Assembly (NCBI GenBank): GCA_036946415.1
Contig: JAQIJD010000005.1
Coordinates: forward strand, 62,001-126,000
DNA length: 64,000 bases
Direction: 5' to 3'
From: Sphingomonas_Q fennica_A
Lineage (GTDB): Bacteria; Pseudomonadota; Alphaproteobacteria; Sphingomonadales; Sphingomonadaceae
The notes beneath the pieces were generated by a model. It was not told the DNA's origin and searched no databases. It saw only the letters and a list, made by a program, of their open reading frames with translations. Numbering within the stretch: the first letter of the stretch is position 1; every line of letters begins with the position of its first letter. A program made the translations under genes and the position numbers. Of the stretch, positions 38,095 to 48,017 are shown one piece after another.

Positions 38095-41000
38095 ATGGCC
38101 ACCTCCGAAATCAAGCAGCTGCTGCTTCAGATCGACGCCTCGACCGAACTTCTGCGCCGCAATCTATCCGCTGGCGAGCGCCGCCTCGACCAGTTCAACG
38201 CCACGGTGCAGCGTCGGCTGGATGATAGCGATCGACGTTTCGAGCGGTTCGGCCGCCCGCTGACCGGCATCGGTGCCCACGTAGCCCAAGCGAACGCGCG
38301 GATTGCCACCCTCGGCAACAGCATGGATCAGGTCGAGCGGCGCATGCGCGCGTCCTCGGCCGGCATCAAGGCGGCGCTGCTGAGCAGCGTGGCGGGGATC
38401 GGCGCGGCGCTGGGGGCGCAGCAGGTCAAGGAGCTGGCTGACAGCTACACCCGGTTCACCAACCAGCTGAAGATCGCGGGCCTTGAAGGCAGCAACCTCG
38501 CCAGCGTGCAAGAGCAGCTTTTCGCCGTTGCCCAGCGCAACGGCGCGCCGCTGGAGGACATCGGCACGCTCTACGGCCGGGCCGCGCAGTCGGGGAAGGC
38601 GCTCGGCGCCAGCCAGTCCGACCTTCTGCGGCTGACCGGGGCGGTGGGCGCCGCCCTGAAAATCCAAGGCGGGACGATGGACGAGGCGCGCGGCGCCATG
38701 CTCCAGCTGTCCCAGGCGCTCGGCGCCGGCACCGTCCGGGCGGAGGAATACAACAGCATCAACGAGGGGCTGCGGCCCATTCTCGTCGCCGTCGCCGATG
38801 CGAGCAGCAAGTATCGCGGCGATCTGGCGAAGCTGCGATCGGACGTGATTGCCGGCAAGCTGTCGAGCAAGGAGTTCTTCGACCTTCTGCTGAAGGGCTA
38901 TGATGGCCTGCAAGAGAAGGCGTCCAGGGCGTCGCTCACGATCGGCGCGTCCCTGACGATCCTTAATAATGCGCTCGGCCAGCAGATCGGCCGCACCGAT
39001 GCAGCGCTCAGCGCAACCGAGCGCCTGTCGCAGGCGATTGTCGGTCTCGCGAACAACCTCGACCTCATCATTCCGGCGCTGGCCGGCATCGCGGCGGGCT
39101 ACGCGGCGATGAAGGGCGGTCAAGCGGTTTGGGCCGGGATCGTGGCCGTCGAAGCGAAAGCGCGCGACGTAGACCGGGAAATGGCCGCGCAGGTGCTGCG
39201 GGGCAACGCGTCCTACGTGAACCGTGAAGCCATTCTGGCGAAGGTCGCCGTCGCGGCGGCAGAGGCTGCCTCCGCCGAAGTCGCCGCGATCGAGACGACG
39301 GTAGCTGCGCAGCGGCAGGAAGCGGCGCAGCTCGAAACGAACCTCGCGCTGATCCGCCAGCAGCGTGCCGAGGCGCAGGCATCGCAGGCGGCGATCAAGG
39401 CCAGCTACGCGCTCGGCTTCGGCACGATCGGACAAGGCGGCCAGAGCCGTTCCGGCGCCCAGATCGACGCGGGCCGTTCGCTGAAGGCCGAACAGGCGAC
39501 AAAGGTCGCGCTGGGCACGGCGAACGCGCGCCTCGCGGCGTCGGAGGCTCAGCTCGCCGCCGCGCAGACGGCTCGCACCGCCGCGACGACGGCGGCCACT
39601 ACCGCCACCGCAGCCGCCACGATCGGCGCCCGCGCCGCCGCCGCCGCGACCGCGCTCCTGTCCGGCGCAATGTCCCTCCTCGTCACGGCCCTGCCGGTGA
39701 TCGCGATCGGCGCGATGGTGGCAGGGTTGCTCGCCTACCGGCAGGCTTCGCAGGAGGCGGAGGACCGGGCCAAGGGCTTCGCCGATCGGGGTCGCGAACT
39801 GGCCGAGGCGCTGGCGAAGACGGCGCAGTATGGTGGCACCGCCTCGACCGCCGTCGCCGGCGTCGGCACCGATGCTCAGAATGCGACCCCGAAGGTCGCG
39901 GCGTTCGCCGGGGTCGTGGGTGATGCGGCACAGAAGCTTTACGAGCTGGCCCGCGCGCACAAGGCCGAGGCGATTGCATCCCTCAACGCTCAGCTGACGA
40001 AAGCGAAGACGGACGCGGCGGATGCGAGCCGGGCCTACGAGGGCCGGCAGCAGAGCGGCGGGTCGGTCGCGCGCCTCGGCTACGTGCCCGACAACCCCGT
40101 GCAGGCGGCGGCCAACGCGGATGCGCTGAAGCGGTATCGCGAGGCCAACCGCCGCGCCACCGTGGCGCAGGCGGAAATCGACCGCCTCAACAAGGTGCCG
40201 CTGTCCGGCTTCGTCAGCGCAGCCGATCGGCCGGGCGGTCGCGATCTGGCGGCCGAGATCGTCACGCTCAAGCAGGACTTGGCGGTCGCGCGCGCGCGCA
40301 AGGACGGGACCGAGGTTCGCCGCCTCACCGCCGAGATCAGTACGCGCAAGGGCGCGCAGGATCTGATGAAGGAGGGTTCGTCGTTCGAGAGTGCTTATGC
40401 CAGCGCATCGGCGAAGGCTCAGGCGGTCAAGGCGGCTGGCGATCAGGCGGCGGCGGACAAGGAGCGGGAGAAGGCCGCCCGAGGCGCGGCGACGGAGAAG
40501 CGGAGGGAGGAAGCTGCGGTCCGCGATGCCGCCGCCGATGCCCGCGCCTATGCCGGCGCCAGCCGGCAGGCGGACAACGACATCGCCGCCGCGCGCGGCC
40601 GGCTGACGACCTCGATCGAGGAGCGGGCCGCGATCGAGAAGGCGCGCATCGAGAGCGAGCGGGTCAACCGGGACGAGGAGATCGTCAGCCAAGGGCCGGG
40701 CGGGTCGCAGCGCTACAACGCCGCCCAGGTCGCCGAGCTTCAGGGCAAGAACGCCATGCGCGCGCGGCTGGAGGCGGCGGCGGTCGATGCGGACGTGCTG
40801 GCGCAGCAGCAGCGCGATGCGCTCGATTTGGCGCTCAGCCGGACCGACAACGAACGCGATCTGCTGTCCGCCCAGGCGGGCCTCGTCTTCTCGGCGCGTG
40901 CACGCCGGGAGATCGAGATGAAGCTGCTCGACCTCGCCTATGAGCGCGAGCGGACGGAGATCGAGGGCGTGCTGGCTTCGCGGGATGCGACCGAGGCGCA

Positions 41001-41814
41001 GAAGCAGATTGCGCGCGAACGGCGCGCGGCGCTGGACGGCCGGCAGGCGATCGACCGCGAGAATGTCGAGCGGCAGAATGCCGGGCCGATGGGGCAGTAT
41101 CGCCAGCAGCTTCAGGCCAACGTCGGGGACATCAACGAGGCGCTTGAAGGGGTCCAGGTCAACGCCTTCCGCAATCTGGAGGACGGCATGGTCGGGGTGA
41201 TCGAGGGGACGGAGACGGTCGCTTCCGCCTTCAAGAAGATGGCGGCCGGCATCATCGCGGACCTCGCGCGCATCGCCATCCAGCGGGCCATCGTCGGAGC
41301 GATCGGCGGCGGCTTCGGTTTCTCGGGCGGCGGCCGGATCGAGGGCTTCGCCGGCGGCGGGATGCCGCGCTATGCGGGCGGCGGGCTGATCGCCGGGCCG
41401 GGCACCGGCACGTCGGACAGCATTCTCGCGATGGTCGGGCGGAAGCCGATCCGGGTCGCGAACGGCGAGTTCATCATGAACGCCCGCGCAACCGCCCAGC
41501 ACCTCGGGCTGCTGCGGGCGCTCAACGGCAACAAGGTGCCGCGCTTCGCGGAGGGCGGGCTGGTTTCGCCCGGCATGGCGCTGCCGCGGATCACGGGGCG
41601 CGATATGCGGATGGTGCGGGAGGCGCGCGCCGGCTCGACGCGGGTCGAACTGACCGGGGCCGTGTCGGTCCGTCCCGCGCCGCAGCTCTATGCCGAGATG
41701 CAGGACATGAGCCTGCGGACTGCTGGCGCCACGGCCGAGCCGATCATGGCCGGGGCCGAGGCGCGGACCATGCGGAAGATCAATCGAGGCAGCATGCCGG
41801 GGGGGTATGGTTGA
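38095..41814 (+). CDS. Tail tape measure protein
   Basis: 1239 residues. Begins with coiled-coil (IKQLLLQIDASTELLRRNLS), then the tape-measure N-terminal domain (ADSYTRFTNQLKIAGLEGSN, ALGAGTVRAEEYNSINEGLR). Hydrophobic segments lie in the middle (LLSGAMSLLVTALPVIAIGA), followed by long helical repeats and a Gly-rich C-terminus (GGGRIEGFAGGGMPRYAGGG). It sets tail length; about 1240 residues predicts a tail near 180 nm by the usual 0.15 nm per residue. Its ATG is 31 bases from the divergent moron start. Confidence 0.93.
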   Translation: MATSEIKQLLLQIDASTELLRRNLSAGERRLDQFNATVQRRLDDSDRRFERFGRPLTGIGAHVAQANARIATLGNSMDQVERRMRASSAGIKAALLSSVAGIGAALGAQQVKELADSYTRFTNQLKIAGLEGSNLASVQEQLFAVAQRNGAPLEDIGTLYGRAAQSGKALGASQSDLLRLTGAVGAALKIQGGTMDEARGAMLQLSQALGAGTVRAEEYNSINEGLRPILVAVADASSKYRGDLAKLRSDVIAGKLSSKEFFDLLLKGYDGLQEKASRASLTIGASLTILNNALGQQIGRTDAALSATERLSQAIVGLANNLDLIIPALAGIAAGYAAMKGGQAVWAGIVAVEAKARDVDREMAAQVLRGNASYVNREAILAKVAVAAAEAASAEVAAIETTVAAQRQEAAQLETNLALIRQQRAEAQASQAAIKASYALGFGTIGQGGQSRSGAQIDAGRSLKAEQATKVALGTANARLAASEAQLAAAQTARTAATTAATTATAAATIGARAAAAATALLSGAMSLLVTALPVIAIGAMVAGLLAYRQASQEAEDRAKGFADRGRELAEALAKTAQYGGTASTAVAGVGTDAQNATPKVAAFAGVVGDAAQKLYELARAHKAEAIASLNAQLTKAKTDAADASRAYEGRQQSGGSVARLGYVPDNPVQAAANADALKRYREANRRATVAQAEIDRLNKVPLSGFVSAADRPGGRDLAAEIVTLKQDLAVARARKDGTEVRRLTAEISTRKGAQDLMKEGSSFESAYASASAKAQAVKAAGDQAAADKEREKAARGAATEKRREEAAVRDAAADARAYAGASRQADNDIAAARGRLTTSIEERAAIEKARIESERVNRDEEIVSQGPGGSQRYNAAQVAELQGKNAMRARLEAAAVDADVLAQQQRDALDLALSRTDNERDLLSAQAGLVFSARARREIEMKLLDLAYERERTEIEGVLASRDATEAQKQIARERRAALDGRQAIDRENVERQNAGPMGQYRQQLQANVGDINEALEGVQVNAFRNLEDGMVGVIEGTETVASAFKKMAAGIIADLARIAIQRAIVGAIGGGFGFSGGGRIEGFAGGGMPRYAGGGLIAGPGTGTSDSILAMVGRKPIRVANGEFIMNARATAQHLGLLRALNGNKVPRFAEGGLVSPGMALPRITGRDMRMVREARAGSTRVELTGAVSVRPAPQLYAEMQDMSLRTAGATAEPIMAGAEARTMRKINRGSMPGGYG

Positions 41815-42407
41815 TGGCGATCCTCACGATGCCGGCGGTGCCGGGGATCAAGGAACTGAAGCCGACGCTGCGTCAGCCGACGCAGATCAACCGGGCGGAG
41901 TTCACCGGCAAGCGTCGCGGCGTAAAGCTGGCGGCAGCGCCGCGGTGGATGTTCGCAGTGGCGATGGCACCGGTGCGCGGCGAAGCGGCGATGAAGCCGT
42001 GGCGCGCCTTCCTTGCACTGTGCGAGGGACAGGCCGGCCAGTTCCGCTTGCCGGTGACGGAGAGGCCACAGGGCCGCGCCAGCCGGGCAGGGGCGGTGGT
42101 CGATGGCGCCGGCCAGATCGGCTATCAGGTGGCGCTCCGCGGCCTGCTGGCGGGGGATGTGATCGAGGCCGGCGAGTTCCTGACGATCGGCGGCCAGCTA
42201 CTGCTGGTGACGGCCTCCGCGGTGGTCGCGAACGGCAAGGCGACGGTCGGCATCCGGCCCTTCCTGTGGGCGCCGCCGGCGGACGGGTCCGCGGTCGAGG
42301 CGACCCGACCCTATGCGATCGTCTCGATGTCGGAGGACACGGCCAGCTACGCCGCCAAGGTCGGGCAGGAATATGAGGTCGCTTTCGCCTGCGAGGAAAG
42401 CCGCTGA
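41814..42407 (+). CDS. Distal tail protein (197 aa)
   Basis: TLRQPTQINRAEFTGKRRGV, WRAFLALCEGQAGQFRLPVT and a C-terminal VEATRPYAIVSMSEDTASYA. This layout is common in small minor-tail proteins that follow the tape measure in Sphingomonas prophages. The ATG shares a base with the tape measure stop (TGATG). It may be the distal-tail adaptor ring. Confidence 0.72.
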   Translation: MAILTMPAVPGIKELKPTLRQPTQINRAEFTGKRRGVKLAAAPRWMFAVAMAPVRGEAAMKPWRAFLALCEGQAGQFRLPVTERPQGRASRAGAVVDGAGQIGYQVALRGLLAGDVIEAGEFLTIGGQLLLVTASAVVANGKATVGIRPFLWAPPADGSAVEATRPYAIVSMSEDTASYAAKVGQEYEVAFACEESR

Positions 42408-43000
42408 TGGCGGACGCTCCCAACGAGGTCGGGCGCGCCTGGCTGAACGAGACGATCCGCCACGAGATCGAGTTCGTCTTCCTCGACATCGCCGGCCAGC
42501 CCATGCGGGTCACGACCGGGCCGTATAGCGTCAGCTTCCCGGCCGGCTTCAGCGATGACGAGGATCTGAACGGCAAGACGTTCGAGGCGGTCGACGGCCG
42601 CTTCGTCGGCATCGGCCCGATCCACCAGAAAGAGGACGGCGCCGATACGGTGACGGCGAGCCTGTCCGGGCTGGCCGGGATCGATGATGAGACGATGACG
42701 ATCATCGGCAACAAGGCGAACTGGCAGGGGCGCGATGCGCGCATCTGGAAGGCGCTGCTGAACCCCGACGACCCGACCGAGCTGGTCTCGATCTGGGCGC
42801 ATCACAGCGGCTACATGGCGGTGCCGAAAATTACCGGCAACGCTGAGACGCAGACGATCGCGCTCGACATCGAAAGCTGGCTGGCCTTCCTGACGCAGCC
42901 CTCGAACCGGACCTACCTCAACCAGCGCCTGTTCGATCCCGGCGACACGTCCGCGGATCAGGCCATAGCCATCGCCAACGGCGCCGGTCAGCCGAAGTAG
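42407..43000 (+). CDS. Minor tail/hub protein (197 aa)
   Basis: HEIEFVFLDIAGQPMRVTTG, then ETMTIIGNKANWQGRDARIW, and SWLAFLTQPSNRTYLNQRLF followed by DPGDTSADQAIAIANG. The C-terminal pattern recalls DUF2163/BR0599-type minor tail proteins or lambda gpL-like hubs. One-base overlap with the previous gene. Confidence 0.72.
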   Translation: MADAPNEVGRAWLNETIRHEIEFVFLDIAGQPMRVTTGPYSVSFPAGFSDDEDLNGKTFEAVDGRFVGIGPIHQKEDGADTVTASLSGLAGIDDETMTIIGNKANWQGRDARIWKALLNPDDPTELVSIWAHHSGYMAVPKITGNAETQTIALDIESWLAFLTQPSNRTYLNQRLFDPGDTSADQAIAIANGAGQPK

Positions 43001-43008
43001 GAGCCGCC

Positions 43009-43446
43009 GTGCATCGCCAGATCGATTGGGAGGAGCGGATCGTCCGCTACCTCGAACCCCTCCGCGCGCGCCCGTATGAATGGGCCAAAAACGACTGCTG
43101 CACCTTCGCCGCCGGCGCGGTTGAGGCGATGACGGGCGTGGACCCCATGGCCGAGTTCCGAGGCCGCTACGCCACCGCCCGCGGCGCGGTGCGGGCGATC
43201 CGCCGGATCGGCGCCGGGACGCTGCCGGCGACCCTCGACGCCAAGTTCCGCCGGATCGAAGCGGCGCTGGCCCAGCGCGGCGATGTCGTCTGGATCGATG
43301 ACGGATCGGCGCTCGGCTCGCTCGGGCTGTGCTGGGGGCCGGCGATGATCGCGGTCGGGCAGCAGGACGAACGGGTCGGTCTCATTCAGGTGCCGCGCGC
43401 GCTCTGGCGCGATCCGATCGGCTGGCGCGTGGAGTATGCGGCATGA
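43009..43446 (+). CDS. Tail-associated NlpC/P60-like peptidase (DUF6950 type)
   Basis: 145 residues. YEWAKNDCCTFAAGAVEAMT provides the Cys helix typical of NlpC/P60-like tail proteins, and GDVVWIDDGSALG the following strands. In GTA and siphovirus tails this protein sits before the tip protein and opens peptidoglycan for injection. The catalytic His is not certain. Confidence 0.78.
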   Translation: MHRQIDWEERIVRYLEPLRARPYEWAKNDCCTFAAGAVEAMTGVDPMAEFRGRYATARGAVRAIRRIGAGTLPATLDAKFRRIEAALAQRGDVVWIDDGSALGSLGLCWGPAMIAVGQQDERVGLIQVPRALWRDPIGWRVEYAA

Positions 43447-46400
43447 GCCGGAAGGCGATCACAGGCATCGCGATCGGCGCCGTCATCATCGGCGCCGCGG
43501 TCGCAACCGGCGGCATCAGCCTTGCGCCCTCCGTCGCGGCGGTCGGCTCCACGAGCGTTGCGGTGGGCGGCGCGGCGTTCACGGTTGCCGGTGCCGCGGC
43601 GGCGGGCGGCCTCGTCACGACGACGCTGGGCGCCATGGCCCTGTCGATCGGCGCCAGCTTCGCGATCACCAGCGCCTCCACCGCGCTGACCAGCGGCCCG
43701 AAGCAGCCCACGGCCGCCGTCACCCGCCTCAACACCTCGATCGATCCGCGGGCCAGCCGCAAGACTGTTCTCGGCTCCACCGCCATGCCGGCGGATGTCC
43801 GCTATCAGGAATATTTCGGGGCCGAGCAGGAATGGTGTGGACAGGTGGTCGCCGCCGCCTCGCATAAGATCGGCGGCGTCGATGAGATATGGCTGAACGA
43901 CGAGCTGGCGTGGACGGCGGCAGGCGGCACGCAGGGCAAGTTCGCCACCTTCTTCTTCGTGGAGGTGATCCCCGAGGCCGGGCCGGGCAAGACGCACATC
44001 GACAATTACCCCGGCGCCAGCTGGAGCGGGCGGTGGGACACGTCCTGCCGGCTGACCGGCTGCGCGACCGTCTACCTGAAATACCGTCTAACCGGCTACG
44101 GCAAGAAGGGCACCAGCCCGTTCAGCCAGCAGGTGCCGTCGCGGATCACGATCATCGGCCGCGGCGGCATGCTCTATGATCCGCGCCGCGACGGCACGGC
44201 CGGCGGCAGCGGGGCGATGCGGGCGGCGGATCAATCGACTTGGGCGTTCACCGCCGGCGGCGACGAGATCGGCTCGAACCTGCCGCTTCAGATCCTCCGA
44301 GTCCTGCTCGGCTGGCGCATCAACGGCAAACTCGCGGTCGGGTCGGGGCTGCCGGTGCGCCGCATTCACCTGGCTTCCTTCGCCGAGGCGGCCAATCTCG
44401 CGGACGAGATGGTGACGATCGCGGGCGGCGGGACCGAGCGGCGCTTCCATGGCGCGCTGGTCTACGGCGAGGACGAGGCGCCGCGGGCGGTCCTGGACGT
44501 GATGCTGGCGGCGTGCAGCGCCCGGCTGGTCGAGATCGGCGGCAAGATCGGCATCAAGATTGCGCACAACGACCTCGCGCTGGCTGCTACCGATCCGGGG
44601 CTGAACACCGATGACGTGATGGGCGCCTTCACCTGGAACCCGGACCCGGCGCTCGACCAGACGCCGAACGTGATCCGTGGGCGCTATACCGACCCGTCGT
44701 CCGCCTCGCTCTATCAGATGATCGACTATGCCGAGGTTCGGCTGGACAGCCCGGACGGCATTGATCGGACGATGCCGTTCGATCTGGCGCCGGTCGAAAG
44801 CCCCAGCCATGCCGAGCGCGTTGCCAGCCAGGCGCTTCAGCGCCGCCAGTATCAGCGGACCTTCACCGCGCCGTTCGACATCCGCGCACACGCCTACACG
44901 ATCGGTCAGGTGGTGCCCTTCACCTTTGCGCCGCTGGGGTTCAACCGCCGGCTGTTCCGCCTGATCGACCGCGAACCGGCCGGGCCGGGCGTCCTCAACC
45001 TGACGCTGCGCGAGGAGAATGCCGCGGTCTACGCGTGGGACGGCGGCAATGGTGCGCCGGTCCGCCCGGCCGATCCTATCGTCTACGACACGCGCAACAA
45101 TCCGATCATCGTCGCGATCGAGCAGGCTGGCGAGACGGCCGATTGGGTGCAGATCGCCAGCAGCGATCCATCGCGCCCGAAGCCGCAGGACGGCGCGGAC
45201 GTGACCGGCGAGAACACCGCCAAGGATACGGCGAACGTCGCTGGGCGGCCCGCCAAGGATTTGGTCGAGGGCTTCGACAAATACCGGGTCGACATCGATG
45301 ACCTTCAGGACGTGTTCGGCACCACCGAAAGCGCCGAGGTCGCGAAGGCTGCTTCCGAGGCGGCAGCGGCAGCCGCGGCGGCGTCCGCCCGTGGTGCGCA
45401 GGCGTCGTCGGACTCGTCCAGCGGATCGGCTCTGGCAGCCGCCGGATCGGCCGGCGCAGCGAGCGCCAGCGCCGCGGCGGCGTCACGACAGGCGACGCTG
45501 GCGGCGATCGTGGGCGCCGGATCGCTGAACCCGAACCCCTATTTCTCGAACTGGCCTGACGGCGAGTTGCCGACCAGCTGGGTGTGGTGGGACGCCAGCG
45601 GCGGCATCGTCCGCAGCGCAGGCATCAACGGCCGGCCCTACGCCGCCTCATTCACGACCACCGACGCGAACAACAGCGGCATCTCGACCGACGTGCAGGC
45701 CGCGTTCGGCAAGTGGGTGATCGAGGTGACGGTGCAGGCCACGGGGACGTGGCGCGGGTCCGGCATCCTCTACTATGGCCTGACGCCAGACGGCGGCAGC
45801 ATCCTGCAGGCGGCGACGATCGCCTTCGGCACGACCCCCGACACCGCCGGCTGGGTGCCCGGCGTGATCGAGGATACCGGCGGCGGCACCTACGTCCGCA
45901 CCTTCTCGCTCTACGTCGAGAACCCGATCCGCGGCGACCTGCGGCTGCATCGGCTCTACGCGATGGCAAATTGGGACGGCTTCGGGCAGGGCCGCGGCGC
46001 CAAGGCGATCACCTTCCACCAATATCGCATCCGCCCGGCGAGCGCGCAGGAGATCGAGGCGCGTAAGGCGCTGGGCGATGCCGGTCGCGCCATCGCCCGC
46101 ATCACCGATCTGGAAGAGGCCGTTGCCGCGTCGGACAGCGCTTATGCCTCGCGCTTTAGTCAGGTCGAGGCGATCATCCCGCGCGGCAGCAACCTCGTCC
46201 GCAACACCGAATGGCCCGCCGATCGGACCGAGGGCTGGGCGGCTTTCCAGCCGAACGGCAGCACGTCGGTGATGGTCAACGGTGCCGGCGATCCGTGGCA
46301 CCCGCTCAACAAGAACGTCCTCTCGATCTACCAGACGGGCGAGGACAGTGCGGCATCGTGGTATCAGGACGCCGTGCCGCTCGAACCCGGCCAATGGTAT

Positions 46401-47393
46401 CAGGTCAGCGCGCGCGTGGCGGCGCACCGGGCGGCGGTGAAGCTGGTCGGCTGGAGCGCGAACGCGGACGGCACCGGCAAGGTGGTGGTCGCGGACAGCG
46501 GCGCTATTCGCGTCGGCACCGGCGGGCAGGACATCCGCAACTTCACGCCGATGTGGCTGAACTTCCAGGCCCCCGGCGCGCGTGGACAGATCGAGGTCTA
46601 CAAGCAGCCGACCGACGCCGGGCAGGGCGATAGCTGGATGTGGATATGCAACCCGCAGATCGTGAAGATCGGTGGGCCGGGCACGCCCTACATCGAATAT
46701 ACCCCCGGTCCCGATCGCGGCTTGCTGGACGGTGCCTTCGGGCGGCTGACCACCACCGAGATCGCCGCCGCACGGGCGGACGGCCGCAGCCAGGCCTATT
46801 TCCAGAAGGTGGCGGAAGTGCCCGGCGGCCGGGCCTCGCTGACGCTCTATGCCACCCGCGACAACGGCGAGGTGCGCACCGGCGTCGACATCGATGGAGA
46901 CGTGCGGATCACCGGCAACACGCAGGTGATCGGCATCGTGCGGGCGAACGCCTTCGTCAACGATCAGGGCGTGAACCTCGGGGCGATCGTGCCCGGCTCG
47001 CTCAACTTCAAGGCGGCCGGATACGAGACGATCAGCGTCGCGGCCGGGGCTTTCAACAGCACCAGCGGCGCCTACGATGCCGGCGAATGGAGCCGAGCTT
47101 TCGCGATTACCAGCATCCTGCCGATCACTTCCCACGTCGTGGAGGTGCGTGCCGGCTATGCCGCGGATATCCCGCCCGGCTTCACCGCCATCTTCGAGCG
47201 GCGGGTGCTGCGGTTTGCGAACGGCGGCGTCGATTTGATCCAGGCGGAGTCCAACACCACCTATCCGTTCGATGACTTCTCGCCGCCGGCGGGCAGCGTC
47301 CAATACGGCATTCAGGTGCGCATCATCTATTCCAACGTCAGTTCGGTGAACGTCACCGGCAGCGTCCAGACTACGGCGGATTTCTACAAATGA
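43443..47393 (+). CDS. Tail tip / host-specificity protein (J-like)
   Basis: 1316 residues. A hydrophobic Ala/Gly/Val-rich N-terminus (about 1-80), then the tip core (SRITIIGRGGMLYDPRRDGT, VLLGWRINGKLAVGSGLPVR, QALQRRQYQRTFTAPFDIRA). An Ala/Ser coiled-coil stretch (about 625-680) and carbohydrate-binding-like beta domains follow (NPNPYFSNWPDGELPTSW; AASWYQDAVPLEPGQWYQVS). The C-terminal variable beta region probably sets receptor specificity. ATGA overlap with the peptidase gene. Confidence 0.9.
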   Translation: MSRKAITGIAIGAVIIGAAVATGGISLAPSVAAVGSTSVAVGGAAFTVAGAAAAGGLVTTTLGAMALSIGASFAITSASTALTSGPKQPTAAVTRLNTSIDPRASRKTVLGSTAMPADVRYQEYFGAEQEWCGQVVAAASHKIGGVDEIWLNDELAWTAAGGTQGKFATFFFVEVIPEAGPGKTHIDNYPGASWSGRWDTSCRLTGCATVYLKYRLTGYGKKGTSPFSQQVPSRITIIGRGGMLYDPRRDGTAGGSGAMRAADQSTWAFTAGGDEIGSNLPLQILRVLLGWRINGKLAVGSGLPVRRIHLASFAEAANLADEMVTIAGGGTERRFHGALVYGEDEAPRAVLDVMLAACSARLVEIGGKIGIKIAHNDLALAATDPGLNTDDVMGAFTWNPDPALDQTPNVIRGRYTDPSSASLYQMIDYAEVRLDSPDGIDRTMPFDLAPVESPSHAERVASQALQRRQYQRTFTAPFDIRAHAYTIGQVVPFTFAPLGFNRRLFRLIDREPAGPGVLNLTLREENAAVYAWDGGNGAPVRPADPIVYDTRNNPIIVAIEQAGETADWVQIASSDPSRPKPQDGADVTGENTAKDTANVAGRPAKDLVEGFDKYRVDIDDLQDVFGTTESAEVAKAASEAAAAAAAASARGAQASSDSSSGSALAAAGSAGAASASAAAASRQATLAAIVGAGSLNPNPYFSNWPDGELPTSWVWWDASGGIVRSAGINGRPYAASFTTTDANNSGISTDVQAAFGKWVIEVTVQATGTWRGSGILYYGLTPDGGSILQAATIAFGTTPDTAGWVPGVIEDTGGGTYVRTFSLYVENPIRGDLRLHRLYAMANWDGFGQGRGAKAITFHQYRIRPASAQEIEARKALGDAGRAIARITDLEEAVAASDSAYASRFSQVEAIIPRGSNLVRNTEWPADRTEGWAAFQPNGSTSVMVNGAGDPWHPLNKNVLSIYQTGEDSAASWYQDAVPLEPGQWYQVSARVAAHRAAVKLVGWSANADGTGKVVVADSGAIRVGTGGQDIRNFTPMWLNFQAPGARGQIEVYKQPTDAGQGDSWMWICNPQIVKIGGPGTPYIEYTPGPDRGLLDGAFGRLTTTEIAAARADGRSQAYFQKVAEVPGGRASLTLYATRDNGEVRTGVDIDGDVRITGNTQVIGIVRANAFVNDQGVNLGAIVPGSLNFKAAGYETISVAAGAFNSTSGAYDAGEWSRAFAITSILPITSHVVEVRAGYAADIPPGFTAIFERRVLRFANGGVDLIQAESNTTYPFDDFSPPAGSVQYGIQVRIIYSNVSSVNVTGSVQTTADFYK

Positions 47394-47953
47394 GCGGTTG
47401 GCTGCTGGTCAACGAGGACGGGACGCTCGCCAAGGGCGTGGACGCGGCGCGTCTCGATCTGGTGCCGAGTGCTGGCGACGGCCAGTATTGGGTCCGGGTG
47501 CCCGAGCCGGCCAGCGATTGGGCGCTCGATGACAATGGCGAACCGGTCCTGCGGTCCTTGGTGCTGACGGCCGCACAGGCGCTGATCGAGGCGAAGGCGA
47601 GCCGTTGGCGGGCGGCCAAGGCTATTCGCGAGATGAAGATGGCGGGCGGCTGCGAAACGCCGCTCGGCCGGGCGGACACGGACGCGGACAGCCAGCGCAA
47701 GGTGAACGGGGCCGTGACGGCGGCGCTGGTCGCGCGGGTGGCCGGCGTGCCGTTCCAGCCGATGGCTTGGACGATGCAGGACAACCGCGTCGTCCTGCAT
47801 GACACGGACGCGCTGGTAGCCCTCGGACTGGCGATCGGCGGCCATGTGGACGCCTGCCAGCAGGCCGGGACCGCTATCCGCGCGGCCATCGAGGCGGCCG
47901 AGACTGTCGAGGCTGTGGCCGCCGTCGACATCACCGCGGGCTATCCCGCCTAA
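47390..47953 (+). CDS. DUF4376-containing tail fibre assembly-like protein
   Basis: 187 residues. Short N-terminal beta part (WLLVNEDGTLAKGVDAARLD), then a DUF4376-type helical domain (AKASRWRAAKAIREMKMAGG, DTDADSQRKVNGAVTAALVA, HVDACQQAGTAIRAAIEAAE). Proteins of this type follow tail tip genes. ATGA overlap with the tip gene. Confidence 0.8.
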   Translation: MSGWLLVNEDGTLAKGVDAARLDLVPSAGDGQYWVRVPEPASDWALDDNGEPVLRSLVLTAAQALIEAKASRWRAAKAIREMKMAGGCETPLGRADTDADSQRKVNGAVTAALVARVAGVPFQPMAWTMQDNRVVLHDTDALVALGLAIGGHVDACQQAGTAIRAAIEAAETVEAVAAVDITAGYPA

Positions 47954-47972
47954 CACCCGAGAGGATTGGACG

Positions 47973-48017
47973 ATGACGATGACGTGCGATCCGCGCGGCG
48001 ATGGCGTGCGGCCGTGA
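47973..48017 (+). CDS. 14-residue leader peptide (MTMTCDPRGDGVRP)
   Basis: The ATG at 47973 follows GAGAGGATT, a good ribosome binding site. The TGA (48015-48017) overlaps the GTG start of the next gene as GTGA. The membrane protein has no ribosome binding site of its own at that GTG, so the leader could feed ribosomes to it. Coding is too short to test statistically. Confidence 0.4.
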   Translation: MTMTCDPRGDGVRP